From the NCBI RefSeq assembly GCF_000515335.1, contig NZ_KI911563.1:1337598-1401597 (forward strand): a DNA stretch of 64,000 nt, given 5' to 3'. The notes under the pieces are model-generated. The model did no database searches. It saw nothing but the letters and a program-made list of their open reading frames with translations, and was not told the DNA's origin. Every line of letters starts with the position of its first letter. The stretch's first letter is position 1. The DNA is from Cohnella panacarvi Gsoil 349 (GTDB lineage Bacteria > Bacillota > Bacilli > Paenibacillales > Paenibacillaceae). Position numbers and translations under genes: made by a program. Shown one piece after another: positions 35,686 through 44,631 of this stretch.

Positions 35686-37302
35686 TTAGGTGCTATAAAT
35701 CGGAATGTAACCCATTAGCGTTCCAGCCACATCGTAGATTGGCAACCGCTTAGTCTGCGTCCCAGGAACAGCTGCCGTTGTTACCTGATTTGTGAGAATG
35801 TGGCCACTGTTGTCAATGTTGAACAATTCGGCATCTGCATTTGATAGGACTTGGAACACCTTCGTTGTGGCCCCGCTGCTAATCGTTTGCTTAACGGCGA
35901 TTGGGATTCCATTACGGAAGATGAAGTTAGTCGCGGACTTGCCGTCCGAGTAAGTAAAACCAAGCATGCCATTTATGACAAAATCGGCTCCGCTAATATC
36001 GCCAGTAGTGCCGATTCCAAGCTTTTCAAAGCGGGTTCCCGCCCCATTCGTGACGATAACGTTATCGTTAGCGGATTCGTAATACTTTTCGTCGTAGGCG
36101 ACGGTCGTAACGCCCCGGAACTGGTTATTCGCGAACACGCTATTCCTTACCGTGTTCCCTCCAAAATCAATTGCGAGGAATCCTGCCCCATCGGACGCAC
36201 CCGTGAATTGATTGTCCTTGAACGAACAGAATTTGGTTGCACCCGATCCCGTCCCACCTACACGCGCGTAATGATCGCAACGCGCGTAGTAGACAAAATT
36301 GTCTTTAACAACTGCATGTTCGCAAGACACTACGCCAATCGGAACAACTGCCGTATCGATAGATATTGCTGTTGGGATAGCTGTCAAATCAGAATAGAAT
36401 TGATTGTTTTCAAACATTCCACTTACTCTAGTCAAAGCAAGGGCCTGTTGTGCTCCGATTCCTATATTATCCACGACATTAAACATCAACTTTTCATTGA
36501 AATTGCCGGAAGCAGGTGCGCTTGCGCCTATGGAGAGTATCCGATAGAATGCCTTGAATGTGTTCATTATTACGTTTATTCCATAAGGTTGGTATGGCTC
36601 TGTTCCCGTCATACTTGCTTCAAAACCAAACGGACAGTTATCACTCTCGCAGTTAATCACATTGATGTTATGGCAAGCCTCCACCCCAAGCGCTCCAGGT
36701 TGTACAGTAAATGGTTTGCCGCCATCAACATAAGTCGGTTTAACGACATAAGGGAGATCATACGCATACACGTTGTCAATTGTGACGTTATTCGTGCCGT
36801 TTGTAACAGAAATACCGTTACAGCCGTGTGACATATCTGCCGGACTGGTTTTTATAGATGTGATCGCTAAGTCTTTGATGGTCAGGTTCTTTACACCGTT
36901 AAGTTGCAATACGTCGTGTCCATCAGCAGAAACACCCTTTAATATTGTCGCTTTTCCTGCACCACGGATAATGATGTTTTTAAGGTCTTTTGTCTCTGTA
37001 ATCGTCTCTTGACGTAATGATGATGGGTAAATGCTAAAGTTAAAGGTTCCAGGCGGGCATTCCACTATTCCGCCGCCCGCCGCAACTGCGGCATTCACCG
37101 CGTTGTTGAAAGCTAAATCGCTGAATGTTGCTCCTGTCGGATCAGCACCGTATCCTGTGACAATGTTATATACCCCTGTCACAGTTTCCGCCTGAAGCGC
37201 ATCAAACTCGCCTCTAAGCTCATCTATTTCAGATTGTGGAGAGTTAGCCGCTGCTATTAACTTCCCCATGTCTTTCATCGCAATGCTCATAGCTGTTTCC
37301 AT
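35686..37302 (-). CDS. Tailspike with right-handed parallel beta-helix
   Basis: 538 residues. A helical N-terminus (about 40 residues) probably attaches to the virion. YNIVTGYGADPTGATFSD marks the pectate-lyase-3 type entry (GDG/GAD-PTG). Then come repeated strands such as LKNIIIRGAGKATILKG, VKNLTIKDLAI and TNNVTIDNVYAYDLP, and a C-terminal head. Such proteins bind and often cut surface polysaccharide. This gene sets host-surface specificity. Confidence 0.85.
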   Translation of the reverse strand: METAMSIAMKDMGKLIAAANSPQSEIDELRGEFDALQAETVTGVYNIVTGYGADPTGATFSDLAFNNAVNAAVAAGGGIVECPPGTFNFSIYPSSLRQETITETKDLKNIIIRGAGKATILKGVSADGHDVLQLNGVKNLTIKDLAITSIKTSPADMSHGCNGISVTNGTNNVTIDNVYAYDLPYVVKPTYVDGGKPFTVQPGALGVEACHNINVINCESDNCPFGFEASMTGTEPYQPYGINVIMNTFKAFYRILSIGASAPASGNFNEKLMFNVVDNIGIGAQQALALTRVSGMFENNQFYSDLTAIPTAISIDTAVVPIGVVSCEHAVVKDNFVYYARCDHYARVGGTGSGATKFCSFKDNQFTGASDGAGFLAIDFGGNTVRNSVFANNQFRGVTTVAYDEKYYESANDNVIVTNGAGTRFEKLGIGTTGDISGADFVINGMLGFTYSDGKSATNFIFRNGIPIAVKQTISSGATTKVFQVLSNADAELFNIDNSGHILTNQVTTAAVPGTQTKRLPIYDVAGTLMGYIPIYST

Positions 37303-37311
37303 CTCTCCACC

Positions 37312-37884
37312 TCACCAAATAGTAGTTTCTTTTACGCGCTTCAGACCCATCTTCTTAAGACCTTTCTTCGCCCTCTTCATAAGTTCATCGAAATCCGCTT
37401 GGAAGTTATTGCGCATATCCGTATCGCGTGCTAAACCTGCAATCCACTTGGCGGCGTCGTAGACATAGAGCTCGTGATAATCTTCGGGGAAGTTCGGGCT
37501 GGTAGACAAGGCACTGGCGCTAAGCGTAATGGGCCGCGGCCTGTAATATAGATAAGCTTCCTTACCGGCTGGAGGCACAGGATTGATATAAAGTGCTCCG
37601 AGGAACGATGTACAAAAATTAGCCGGTGGATTCTGAATTTCCGGAGTCACTTTGGTGTATTCGATATCGTCTATAATCACGCAGCGGATGCGATCTTCCG
37701 CGCAGTCTGCTGGTAGAGCTAGATACGGAGTATCGGTAGTCGTATAGATCGTGACTTGCTCAGGGAATACGAACTCACGAAAGAGCTGAAGCGACAACAG
37801 GTTGAACTTACTAACGATCTGGGCATCCGTCAGATCGGTATGGACTTCAAGACGTACGCGATCGATCAGTTCTCCCGTGTTCAT
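37312..37884 (-). CDS. Head-tail adaptor (gp4-like) protein
   Basis: 190 residues; GAGGAG precedes the ATG. The start TGELIDRVRLEVHTDLTDAQIVSKFN, the strand YLALPADCAEDRIRC and the middle segment LYYRPRPITL with LYVYDAAKWIAGLARDTDM are typical of phage adaptor proteins that sit under the portal. Length is close to P22 gp4 (166). Assigned by pattern and by position between capsid and tailspike. Confidence 0.7.
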   Translation of the reverse strand: MNTGELIDRVRLEVHTDLTDAQIVSKFNLLSLQLFREFVFPEQVTIYTTTDTPYLALPADCAEDRIRCVIIDDIEYTKVTPEIQNPPANFCTSFLGALYINPVPPAGKEAYLYYRPRPITLSASALSTSPNFPEDYHELYVYDAAKWIAGLARDTDMRNNFQADFDELMKRAKKGLKKMGLKRVKETTIW

Positions 37885-37895
37885 CGTCTCACTCC

Positions 37896-38270
37896 TCAGT
37901 TAACCGTGATGGAATACTTATCTGCGTGGTACATGTTCTTGGCGAAGTCCTCAGCGAGCTCATCCTTGCGTCGCTCAACGTCACGCTCTCTAGCGTTGTC
38001 CGCGGCTTCAATCTCCGCGACGGCCGAGAAGCCATTCATCGTATGAATCTTCCGGATATGGTCGACGATCGCGCTGTTCAGATTTGGCCATCCCGGTTGA
38101 GGGATCTTCATAACCGCGAGCTCAGTCAGACCATCCATGATGAGGTGTTCGCCGGTCTCGCCGTTATACATCAGGTATAAGTGCTCGTCGTATGCTTGCA
38201 GTTGAGGCTCGACGTCATTCAGATCGTTGAGGAAATCACGACGGAAGCCTTGGCGGTAATGTCGGTTCAC
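37896..38270 (-). CDS. Phage structural-region protein, 124 residues
   Basis: Starts at GTG 38270 with GGGAG eleven bases upstream. Mostly helical and charged (AADNARERDVERRKDELAED). Position just after the capsid gene suggests a head-completion or connector role. No recognised family. Confidence 0.65.
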   Translation of the reverse strand: MNRHYRQGFRRDFLNDLNDVEPQLQAYDEHLYLMYNGETGEHLIMDGLTELAVMKIPQPGWPNLNSAIVDHIRKIHTMNGFSAVAEIEAADNARERDVERRKDELAEDFAKNMYHADKYSITVN

Positions 38271-38297
38271 ATGAAGTCATCTCCCTCGGGAATATGT

Positions 38298-38325
38298 AAA
38301 AAGAGGAGCCCAGAAGGCCCCTCTC
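38298..38325 (-). terminator. Terminator after the capsid gene
   Basis: On the minus strand AGAGGGGCC and GGGCTCCTCT pair around TTCT, followed by TTTTTAC. It should let capsid mRNA accumulate above that of downstream genes. Confidence 0.9.
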
Positions 38326-38342
38326 GTTCGTTATGACGCGGC

Positions 38343-39530
38343 CTAGTAGCCGGACGCCTCTTGCAGATCGGCGAGCTCGGAGAACGCGTTCCGGCGATGG
38401 CAGACCATCGTGCCGTACTCGAACGCCGTCGCCTCGTACGCAGGCTTGTTCGGCACGCGGGAGAACATGCTGCCGTCCTCGTCCATGAATGCGAGCTCGG
38501 ACGTGTAGTACCAGCCAATGTCGTCCCAGTTCCCGCCCCAGATACGATTTGCCGGATGGTAACGGTCGACGATCAACGGCAAGCCGTCGAACTCGATCGC
38601 CTTGTAGCCGCCCTCGAGCTCCATCGGATTGACGAAGCGCTTCTGGCTCGTGAGCAGCGCCTCATACGCCGCGCGAATGCCGTGCGAGCCGGACAGCCAT
38701 TCCGTCTTCGTGCCGGACACGATGTCTTGACGGTCGATCATCGCACGAATGAGCTCTGGCGAGATCGGACGCAGCGTGCCGCCGTTCGCAAGTACGTTTG
38801 CTTTCCACCAACCATACGTACCCGGAGCTAGCGTCTGCAACGTGCTTGTCTTCGAGATAATTGACGCGAGCCCAACAGGGTCTAGACCGAGCGTGCCCGC
38901 GTTAACGGCGAAGTCACCGGCGGCAGTGGAAATGTTCGAACCGCTGATCTTGATCGTCTTGGCATCGTAGTCGATGTCCGTGATGACCTTCGCCGTCTGA
39001 TCGACCGTCGTGCCGTCGGAGTCGATGATGTCGATGACTTGACCAACAAAGAACAGACGCACGTCGTTGACGGTAAGTGTTGTCGTGGTCGTGTTCACCG
39101 CGAACGTACCGAGCTTCCCTGTGCCGTCACCGAGCGACGCGCGGCGCATATAGTTCTGCAGGTCGGTCGTGAGTCCCTTGACCTCGGATGTCAGCGCGCG
39201 CAGGTAGGACGTCTCGTCGCGTTTGGACGCTTGGATCGTGGCGTTGGAGACTTGCAGACGGCCGTGGATATAGGCGACGTTACCCGTCGAACCCTTGTAC
39301 CCTTGTTGGCCGGCAGTAGGCAGATCGCCCATCTCCGTGCCCGCGCCGACGCCGGTGTTGCGGCCGAAGTGATGGGCGATGTAGAAATTACGACCATCGC
39401 CGTCGATCTTCTCCGCTTTTTCCTTCAACTTCTTAACAAAGTAGTTCGCGCCGTTGTTGACTTGCTCCTGAATCTCCGGGAGATAGTCAATCTTCAACGC
39501 ATCTTCAATCGTGGACAGTGTTGCGGGCAT
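38343..39530 (-). CDS. Major capsid protein
   Basis: 395 residues; AAGGAGG upstream. N-terminal helical arm ([20 protein letters not shown]), an E-loop-like region ([14 protein letters not shown]), a mid-sequence beta-rich insertion ([24 protein letters not shown]), then the HK97-type core ([35 protein letters not shown]). Located directly after the scaffold gene and before a strong terminator, as expected of the most expressed virion gene. Confidence 0.9.
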   Translation of the reverse strand: MPATLSTIEDALKIDYLPEIQEQVNNGANYFVKKLKEKAEKIDGDGRNFYIAHHFGRNTGVGAGTEMGDLPTAGQQGYKGSTGNVAYIHGRLQVSNATIQASKRDETSYLRALTSEVKGLTTDLQNYMRRASLGDGTGKLGTFAVNTTTTTLTVNDVRLFFVGQVIDIIDSDGTTVDQTAKVITDIDYDAKTIKISGSNISTAAGDFAVNAGTLGLDPVGLASIISKTSTLQTLAPGTYGWWKANVLANGGTLRPISPELIRAMIDRQDIVSGTKTEWLSGSHGIRAAYEALLTSQKRFVNPMELEGGYKAIEFDGLPLIVDRYHPANRIWGGNWDDIGWYYTSELAFMDEDGSMFSRVPNKPAYEATAFEYGTMVCHRRNAFSELADLQEASGY

Positions 39531-39542
39531 GTTGGCCCCTCC

Positions 39543-40352
39543 TTATTCGGCTGTCCGGGCTGCACGTATGCGCTCTGCCGCGCGCTGTTCGGCTCCTTTG
39601 AATCCGCCGCCAGTCGTCGGCACTTGCCGCGCTGCTGCACCCGGAGCGCCTTCCGCTTTAGGTGCTTTTTTGGATTCGAGATATTTCTTGACGGCATCTT
39701 CCTCGGCCGTCTTAAGCTGCTCCTCGAGGAGATCCGCCCTCATCGCCTTATAGGCGACTTCCGGATTCGCGATCTCGTTCTCGTGCATGTACTTCCACAG
39801 CTCTGTGTGATCGAGCTGCTTGTCGCCGAGCGTCTTCCCATCGCTGAACGTCTTCAACGAAGTTTCGAACTCCTGCCGCTCGGCTTGTTCCTTCTGAAGG
39901 GCTTCGTATTCTTCACCCTTCGCAGCTTTCGCCTCGAGCTCGTCGATGCGCTTCAAGACGGACGGCGGGACCTTCTCCTTCTCTGCGCGCTCCTGGAGTC
40001 GAACGAGCTCGATCTCCTCTTTGAGCGTCAGCATGTCAGGTACGCCAGCTTTCTGCTGGAGGTACTCTGCGGCCAGCTTGAACGTGTCGTAGTCCTTGTA
40101 CTGGTCACGGAGTGCTTGGATCTCCGCGTCTTTAGCGGTGTTCCACTGCGCCTCCTTCTCAGATAGGCGCTTAGCGAATGCTTTCTCGAAGTTGTTCGGC
40201 TTGGCTGGTTCACCAGATTGATCGCCGACTGGTTCGCCTGGCGGTTCGGATACTTGCGATTGCTCCCCGGCGGCAGGAGTCCCTTCAACGCCCGATGCAG
40301 CTTCGCCTTCCGCGAACAACTGCAATTTCATTGGCAATAAGAATCTCGACAT
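39543..40352 (-). CDS. Scaffolding protein
   Basis: 269 residues with the common scaffold opening MKLQLFAEGEA after a short extension. It is highly charged and helical (RIDELEAKAAKGEEYEALQ; LLEEQLKTAEEDAVKKYL) with a basic tail (QRAAERIRAARTAE) suited to coat binding. Located just upstream of the capsid gene in transcription order. AGGAGG precedes the first ATG. Confidence 0.88.
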   Translation of the reverse strand: MSRFLLPMKLQLFAEGEAASGVEGTPAAGEQSQVSEPPGEPVGDQSGEPAKPNNFEKAFAKRLSEKEAQWNTAKDAEIQALRDQYKDYDTFKLAAEYLQQKAGVPDMLTLKEEIELVRLQERAEKEKVPPSVLKRIDELEAKAAKGEEYEALQKEQAERQEFETSLKTFSDGKTLGDKQLDHTELWKYMHENEIANPEVAYKAMRADLLEEQLKTAEEDAVKKYLESKKAPKAEGAPGAAARQVPTTGGGFKGAEQRAAERIRAARTAE

Positions 40353-40421
40353 GTAAAAAACCTCCTGTGTGGGCGGCGCAACTCCACACGCTCAACGCCG
40401 CGCGAAAATGAATAGAAAATA

Positions 40422-40447
40422 GGCACTCGCAGTCTCAGCGAGTGCCC
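40422..40447 (-). terminator. Terminator between the small head gene and the scaffold gene
   Basis: On the minus strand GGCACTCG and CGAGTGCC enclose CTGAGACTG, followed by TATTTTC. Confidence 0.85.
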
Positions 40448-40448
40448 G

Positions 40449-40676
40449 TCAGTATAAAGCGATAACGCTTGTTGCTGTTGTGCCTTCCTTGACCTTCACG
40501 ACACAGAAGCCGTCGTAGAACGTCCCGTTAGGAACATTCTCAAGCAATACCGTACCGCCTCCGTAGAACTCGATCTCAAGATCCCCGGTTCCACCGACGA
40601 ATAAACCGGCGGTAGGACCGATCGTCACGTCGTCATCCGGCGTTACAGCCACGCCGCTGATATATTTCCGGTTCAT
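40449..40676 (-). CDS. Small beta-rich virion protein, 75 residues
   Basis: The sequence (GPTAGLFVGGTGDLEIEFYGG; VKVKEGTTATSVIALY) has the pattern of small phage spike-base or decoration proteins found beside portal genes. The ATG overlaps the portal stop, with AGGAGG upstream. Role inferred. Confidence 0.7.
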   Translation of the reverse strand: MNRKYISGVAVTPDDDVTIGPTAGLFVGGTGDLEIEFYGGGTVLLENVPNGTFYDGFCVVKVKEGTTATSVIALY

Positions 40677-42835
40677 GTCGCACCTCCTCCCGCGCCGGCT
40701 GTCACGAGCGCTGTCTCGGCCTTGAGCATGTCACTCGCGGCCTTAGCTTCGTTGTCCATCTGCTTCATATCGAGCTGATGCTTACGCCCCTTCTCCGCCT
40801 CTTCGGCTTGTCCGGCCTTCGCGGCCGCCTCCGCCTGTTGCTGGGCGAGCATCGGGGCGTTTATCCGATCGACGTGCTGCTGATAATGCTGGTCGACCAT
40901 GAACCGCAGCTCCGGCGGCATCTTACGATAACGTGCCGTTTTGCGGAACGTATTGTGCAGTTGAATATGCACCTCATCGTCGTCGCTGTCCCATATAGCC
41001 GGCGTACCTGGAGGTGGCTCGGGCGGTTGTACCTGCTGTGCCTGTTCCGGCGGGAGACTCGTAACCGCTTGCTGATAACGTAATAGCATCTGCTGATACG
41101 CTGCCGCTGCGGCCTTGTACTCCGGATTTTCCGCTAAGTCCTCGAATGTCTTGTTCTCCATCTTGGCGTTGTTCTCGTCAAGCTGCTGTTGTTCGAAAAG
41201 CTCCGTCGAATCACCCATTCCCATCAGCCGCAAGAGCTTGGCCGTGTCCGGCGTACCGTCTTTCTTGACGATCGCGCCTGCTTCCCACATCGTCATGATG
41301 CGCTCTTGTTGGGCCGCCTTCATCTCCGGCAGGCTGGAGCCCTGGACGATGTTAACATCCTCGAAGCCGGTCAGATCGGAGCCGTTAAAGCTAATGACCT
41401 CGATCTCGTTGTCCTCGCCGAGGATCTGATATTGCCGCTCCTCGGTGTAATGCGCCTTCGTGAGTCGCAAAATACGCCGCATAACCTTCTTCATGCCTTG
41501 CTCGTAGTTCTGCGCGGCGACCGCGAGCTTCTCGTTCTCCTGCTCGACCATGATCTCAAGACCGCCCAGCGTATCGAGGCCGGCCGGCATACGCCCTTGG
41601 CTGACCTCGCGTGCCCCGGACGAGTCGTCTATGTCGATCGCGTTGTTCGCGAGTTCCTGACCATAGAACGAAGGGATGTCCGGCGCTTGAATACGTTCCG
41701 GTTTCATGCCGTTCACGGCCGTGTAGTTGATGATACCCGCGATCTCGTTAACGAGGTCCTCCTCGTCGACGCCGTTGCCGATTGGGTTTAGCCACATGCT
41801 GTTCCCGAGCCGACGTGCGTGTGTGGCGATCATGGACCGCATGACGTTAATCTCGCGCTGAGGCGGCAGCATGTCCGTTACGATCGCATCGAAGAGCAAG
41901 CTACCCGGGATCGGGATATAGCCGAAGAGCTGATAAGGCATGTCGCCGGCAGCGTCCGTATAGTCGAGCTCCTGACCGTTGCAGACGGTCATCTTGACGC
42001 CTTCCGGATACTTCTTGCATGGCTTGATCCACAATTCGTAGACGATCGCCATGTTACGCATCCGGGTCGTCTGATATGCGCCGATACCGTCGCCATTGAC
42101 GCGCGTGATATCGTAGGTGTTCAGATAATCGAGGTTGGCGTCGGCACTAACCTCGACGCCGTACTCCTCGAAGATCTCGTCGACGTCACGCGCCTTGCGC
42201 TCGATGATCCAGCGGATCTCCTCTTCGGTCGTCGCGGCCGGGTCACAGAAGATCGTCAGCGGATTACATATCCGCGCGCGAATGACACCCTGGTGAATCG
42301 GCTTCTTGCCGCGCTCGACCCACTTGTTATATCCCGGCTGGCCTTCTTCCGGCGAAATCTCGTCTCCGGCCTCCGCGTCAAACCACGTCTTAATCCAGGC
42401 GCGTTTCTGGATAAGCATGTACAAGAACAATTCGCGCGACTTCGTCGTGAGGTCGAGTTCTTGCCATTGAACATGCAAGAACTTGTCCGCCGCTTTCGCC
42501 GCGTCTATGTCCTGCTGCTCCTTGCTTCCGGGAATGACGTTGTATTTGAGCTTCGACTTCAAGTGCTTCGCCAGGAGCGTCATGACGCGCGGCCTTATCT
42601 TGTTACGCGATATGCGGACCTCGCCGGACTGCTGCGGCAGAACTTCAATCCTGCGATGCGAAGCGTTCCAGCCGATCCACTGATTGCCGACGAAGTAGTT
42701 CACGTTAACGAGCTGCTGACGGATGTCTGTCCAGTTCTCCGCGCTGCGGAAGTAATCGAGAACAACATCGGGCGTGAGCCGCGTCTGCTTGGTGTCCGGG
42801 GACGCGGAAGCGCCCTTCTGGGTGGATTTCGCCAC
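40673..42835 (-). CDS. P22-type portal protein
   Basis: 720 residues, close to P22 gp1 (725), from GTG 42835 (GGAGG upstream). Conserved stretches: YFVGNQWIGWNASHRR, MTLLAKHLKSKLKYNV, NPLTIFCDPAATTEEEIRW and RMPAGLDTLGGLEIMVEQENEKL. The C-terminal 130 residues form an Ala/Gln/Lys-rich helix (QQQAEAAAKAGQAEEAEKG) like the barrel of P22 portals. The ring is the DNA entry and exit channel. Confidence 0.9.
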   Translation of the reverse strand: MAKSTQKGASASPDTKQTRLTPDVVLDYFRSAENWTDIRQQLVNVNYFVGNQWIGWNASHRRIEVLPQQSGEVRISRNKIRPRVMTLLAKHLKSKLKYNVIPGSKEQQDIDAAKAADKFLHVQWQELDLTTKSRELFLYMLIQKRAWIKTWFDAEAGDEISPEEGQPGYNKWVERGKKPIHQGVIRARICNPLTIFCDPAATTEEEIRWIIERKARDVDEIFEEYGVEVSADANLDYLNTYDITRVNGDGIGAYQTTRMRNMAIVYELWIKPCKKYPEGVKMTVCNGQELDYTDAAGDMPYQLFGYIPIPGSLLFDAIVTDMLPPQREINVMRSMIATHARRLGNSMWLNPIGNGVDEEDLVNEIAGIINYTAVNGMKPERIQAPDIPSFYGQELANNAIDIDDSSGAREVSQGRMPAGLDTLGGLEIMVEQENEKLAVAAQNYEQGMKKVMRRILRLTKAHYTEERQYQILGEDNEIEVISFNGSDLTGFEDVNIVQGSSLPEMKAAQQERIMTMWEAGAIVKKDGTPDTAKLLRLMGMGDSTELFEQQQLDENNAKMENKTFEDLAENPEYKAAAAAYQQMLLRYQQAVTSLPPEQAQQVQPPEPPPGTPAIWDSDDDEVHIQLHNTFRKTARYRKMPPELRFMVDQHYQQHVDRINAPMLAQQQAEAAAKAGQAEEAEKGRKHQLDMKQMDNEAKAASDMLKAETALVTAGAGGGAT

Positions 42836-42849
42836 GGCTCATCGCCTCC

Positions 42850-43158
42850 TTAGCTGCCGTATGCCATAATTCGAATGACTAACGTTGCAATGTCGGTCGC
42901 GCTGTCGAGCTGTGTGAACGCCGCTTTGTTTGCGGAGCCGGTCGCCCGGACGAGAAGCTTTTTGTTCGTGCCGTCCCATTCGACTTGGTATCCGTCTTTC
43001 GGCTGAGACTGCAGGAACAGCACGCTATTAAGGCCGAGGAGCTTTAGGTCGAGTTCTTCGCCGCCGGTAGCGTACGAGCTATCGAACGTTACGTCGGCGA
43101 CGCTGATCTTCTTGTCTCCAAATACGGTGCGGTTAACGAGGGATACAGTAAGTGCCAT
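42850..43158 (-). CDS. Beta-rich phage protein, 102 residues
   Basis: MALTVSLVNRTVFGDKKIS followed by alternating strands (LDLKLLGLNSVLFLQSQP). AAGGAGG upstream. Similar small proteins precede portal or capsid genes in many phages and may decorate the head. No firm family. Confidence 0.65.
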   Translation of the reverse strand: MALTVSLVNRTVFGDKKISVADVTFDSSYATGGEELDLKLLGLNSVLFLQSQPKDGYQVEWDGTNKKLLVRATGSANKAAFTQLDSATDIATLVIRIMAYGS

Positions 43159-43189
43159 GATGGGTTAGCCTCCTTGGTTTTGGCATAAG

Positions 43190-43214
43190 AAAAGACGCTC
43201 TATTGGGAGCGCCT
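43190..43214 (-). terminator. Terminator upstream of the portal cluster
   Basis: On the minus strand AGGCGCTC and GAGCGTCT pair around CCAATA, followed by TTTCTTA. Confidence 0.7.
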
Positions 43215-43218
43215 TGGG

Positions 43219-43503
43219 TTATCGGTCTCTCATATCCTGATCTTGTGCACGAAGCTGAGCTTCAAGCTGCTCAGTTCTAGCGGCTTGCCCTTTTTGATAC
43301 GGCATCCAATCCCATTGGCCGGGGTTCTGACCTTGCGTGACCTTCTGGTTGAAGTAAAGCCCATTCGGGTTGAACACGCAGATATCGATGCAGGTTGCGT
43401 TATGCACCGCCGTGATGACTGCTGCGCGATCAACGCTTTGGAATTCGCCGCCTGGCGAACCGAGACTCTTGTAATAGACCATCCGTCCGACCGTTGGGAT
43501 CAT
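43219..43503 (-). CDS. Conserved phage protein, 94 residues
   Basis: Starts at ATG 43503, overlapping the stop of the DUF2829 gene (ATGA). The core VGRMVYYKSLG and CIDICVFNPNGLYFNQKV resembles a small family common in actinophages and Firmicutes phages. The C-terminal helix is acidic and Gln-rich. Function unknown; coupling to the Tad2-like gene suggests co-expression. Confidence 0.7.
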   Translation of the reverse strand: MIPTVGRMVYYKSLGSPGGEFQSVDRAAVITAVHNATCIDICVFNPNGLYFNQKVTQGQNPGQWDWMPYQKGQAARTEQLEAQLRAQDQDMRDR

Positions 43504-43745
43504 TCGACAACACCCCAATCCTCGGCAAGCATGTCAGTCTGCGATGCCAACCAAGGCACGCGCGACTTAGGAGCCTGCGGATTGTCTGTCTGCAGGCCGG
43601 TCGTGTCGATGAAGATATAGGGGTGCGTCATTTTACTATGAGCATCCGGTCGTTGGAGTTCGATAAAGATCCCCTTGCCGTTCCAGCCACCACGAGCTAC
43701 TTTCTTACCTGCCTTCAATGCTTCTAGTGCTTGTCCGAAGTTCAT
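43500..43745 (-). CDS. DUF2829 protein, Tad2-like anti-Thoeris candidate
   Basis: 81 residues from ATG 43745 (GGAGG seven bases upstream). Nearly the whole protein is the DUF2829 pattern: MNFGQALEALKAGKKV, GGWNGKGIFIELQ, PWLASQTDMLAEDWGVVE. Members of this family (Tad2) bind the cyclic ADP-ribose-type signal of Thoeris immunity and so protect phages. Binding by this copy is inferred. It lies between terL and portal genes among small accessory genes. Confidence 0.88.
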   Translation of the reverse strand: MNFGQALEALKAGKKVARGGWNGKGIFIELQRPDAHSKMTHPYIFIDTTGLQTDNPQAPKSRVPWLASQTDMLAEDWGVVE

Positions 43746-44125
43746 TGTCCATCCTCCGTTTTCGTTTGTTGTGCGGCCTTCCATGCACGTGCCGCTTCGC
43801 GCAACCGCTTGTCGCCCCATTGCGGCTTGTATTCGATCTCGTTCGCCTTCATGAACTCGACGAGCTCCGGCTTCTCCATCGCATCGAACTCGTCAGGATC
43901 GCTACCACCGGATTGATCCGGCTTGTCGTCCTCCACCTTAGGCTCGGCCTTCTTGCCGATCGGCGTGATCGTGATGTTGTAGCCGGGGACGCGGACCTCT
44001 TCGATCGTCGTATGGACGTATTGGAACGTCGGATCGACCTCGGCGCGGCGGCTGTTTGCCTCTTTGTCGTCAACAAAAACGCCGATCTTCTCGTCGGCGC
44101 CACAGGTGAATTTATAGAGTTTCAT
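43742..44125 (-). CDS. Phage protein, 127 residues
   Basis: AAGGAGG precedes the ATG. An N-terminal beta-rich part (MKLYKFTCGADEKIGVFVDD) is joined by an acidic linker to a SAP-like helical end (MEKPELVEFMKANEIEYKP). Its stop overlaps the ATG of the DUF2829 gene. Role unknown; SAP-like ends can bind DNA. Confidence 0.65.
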   Translation of the reverse strand: MKLYKFTCGADEKIGVFVDDKEANSRRAEVDPTFQYVHTTIEEVRVPGYNITITPIGKKAEPKVEDDKPDQSGGSDPDEFDAMEKPELVEFMKANEIEYKPQWGDKRLREAARAWKAAQQTKTEDGQ

Positions 44126-44309
44126 TGTCTACCTCCTTGGGTTGTTGTGCCTTCTCGGCGATGATAACAGACTCTACGTAATCTCTAGCTATCTTATTGA
44201 GTAGGGGGCTGTACGCCAAGATCACTTCGTGTTCAGACCATACCTTAAGCTCGATCTGCCCTTCCATTTCAGCTTTAACGCGCTTGTACTTTTCAAGAAT
44301 CTTGTCCAT
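44112..44309 (-). CDS. Small phage protein, 65 residues
   Basis: Charged helical product starting MDKILEKYKRVKAEMEG. AGGAGG upstream; overlaps the next gene by 14 bases. No recognised family. Confidence 0.6.
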   Translation of the reverse strand: MDKILEKYKRVKAEMEGQIELKVWSEHEVILAYSPLLNKIARDYVESVIIAEKAQQPKEVDNETL

Positions 44310-44319
44310 TTCTCTCCTC

Positions 44320-44631
44320 CTATAGTTGCTCCAGCGGCGGCGGTTCCTTCACGCCGTTCTGGGCCTTGATCGTGCGGACTTCGGCTTGCTTGTACTCGCC
44401 GAACGATGGTGCCTGAATGCGATCGAGGAGCTGCTGTCGTTCAACTGCCCAGGCTTGCCGTTCAGCGTCTCGAGCGTCGATGCTCTTCGCTAGTAGCTGA
44501 TGCGACTCTGTGACCATATCGGACATCCGACGAAACCTAGCATCGCCGCGGATCTCTGAAACGATAAACAACGCAAGTAAAAGCAATGCTTCAACGCTTA
44601 GGCTGTATATCAATACGTCTTTAATTGTCAC
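44320..44631 (-). CDS. Small protein with one membrane segment, 103 residues
   Basis: GTG start overlapping the terL stop (TTGTGA). One transmembrane helix (YSLSVEALLLLALFIVSEI) is followed by a coiled coil (SIDARDAERQAWAVERQQLL). The layout resembles a spanin- or Rz-like helper, but with lysis genes 18 kb away that is speculative. Confidence 0.6.
   Translation of the reverse strand: MTIKDVLIYSLSVEALLLLALFIVSEIRGDARFRRMSDMVTESHQLLAKSIDARDAERQAWAVERQQLLDRIQAPSFGEYKQAEVRTIKAQNGVKEPPPLEQL

Noticed and set aside
38267..38518. Minus-strand frame at the capsid gene end
   Set aside because: It overlaps the capsid C-terminus and the terminator in another frame, with Arg/Ser/Thr bias of an out-of-frame reading.
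39039..42853. Long plus-strand frames opposite the capsid, scaffold and portal genes
   Set aside because: They are antisense to well-supported genes, have no binding sites and show the Leu/Arg/Val bias of complement frames.
44320..44631. Spanin or holin role for the single-membrane-segment protein
   Set aside because: The lysis genes lie 18 kb away and the segment has no lipobox or spanin pairing; kept as unknown.
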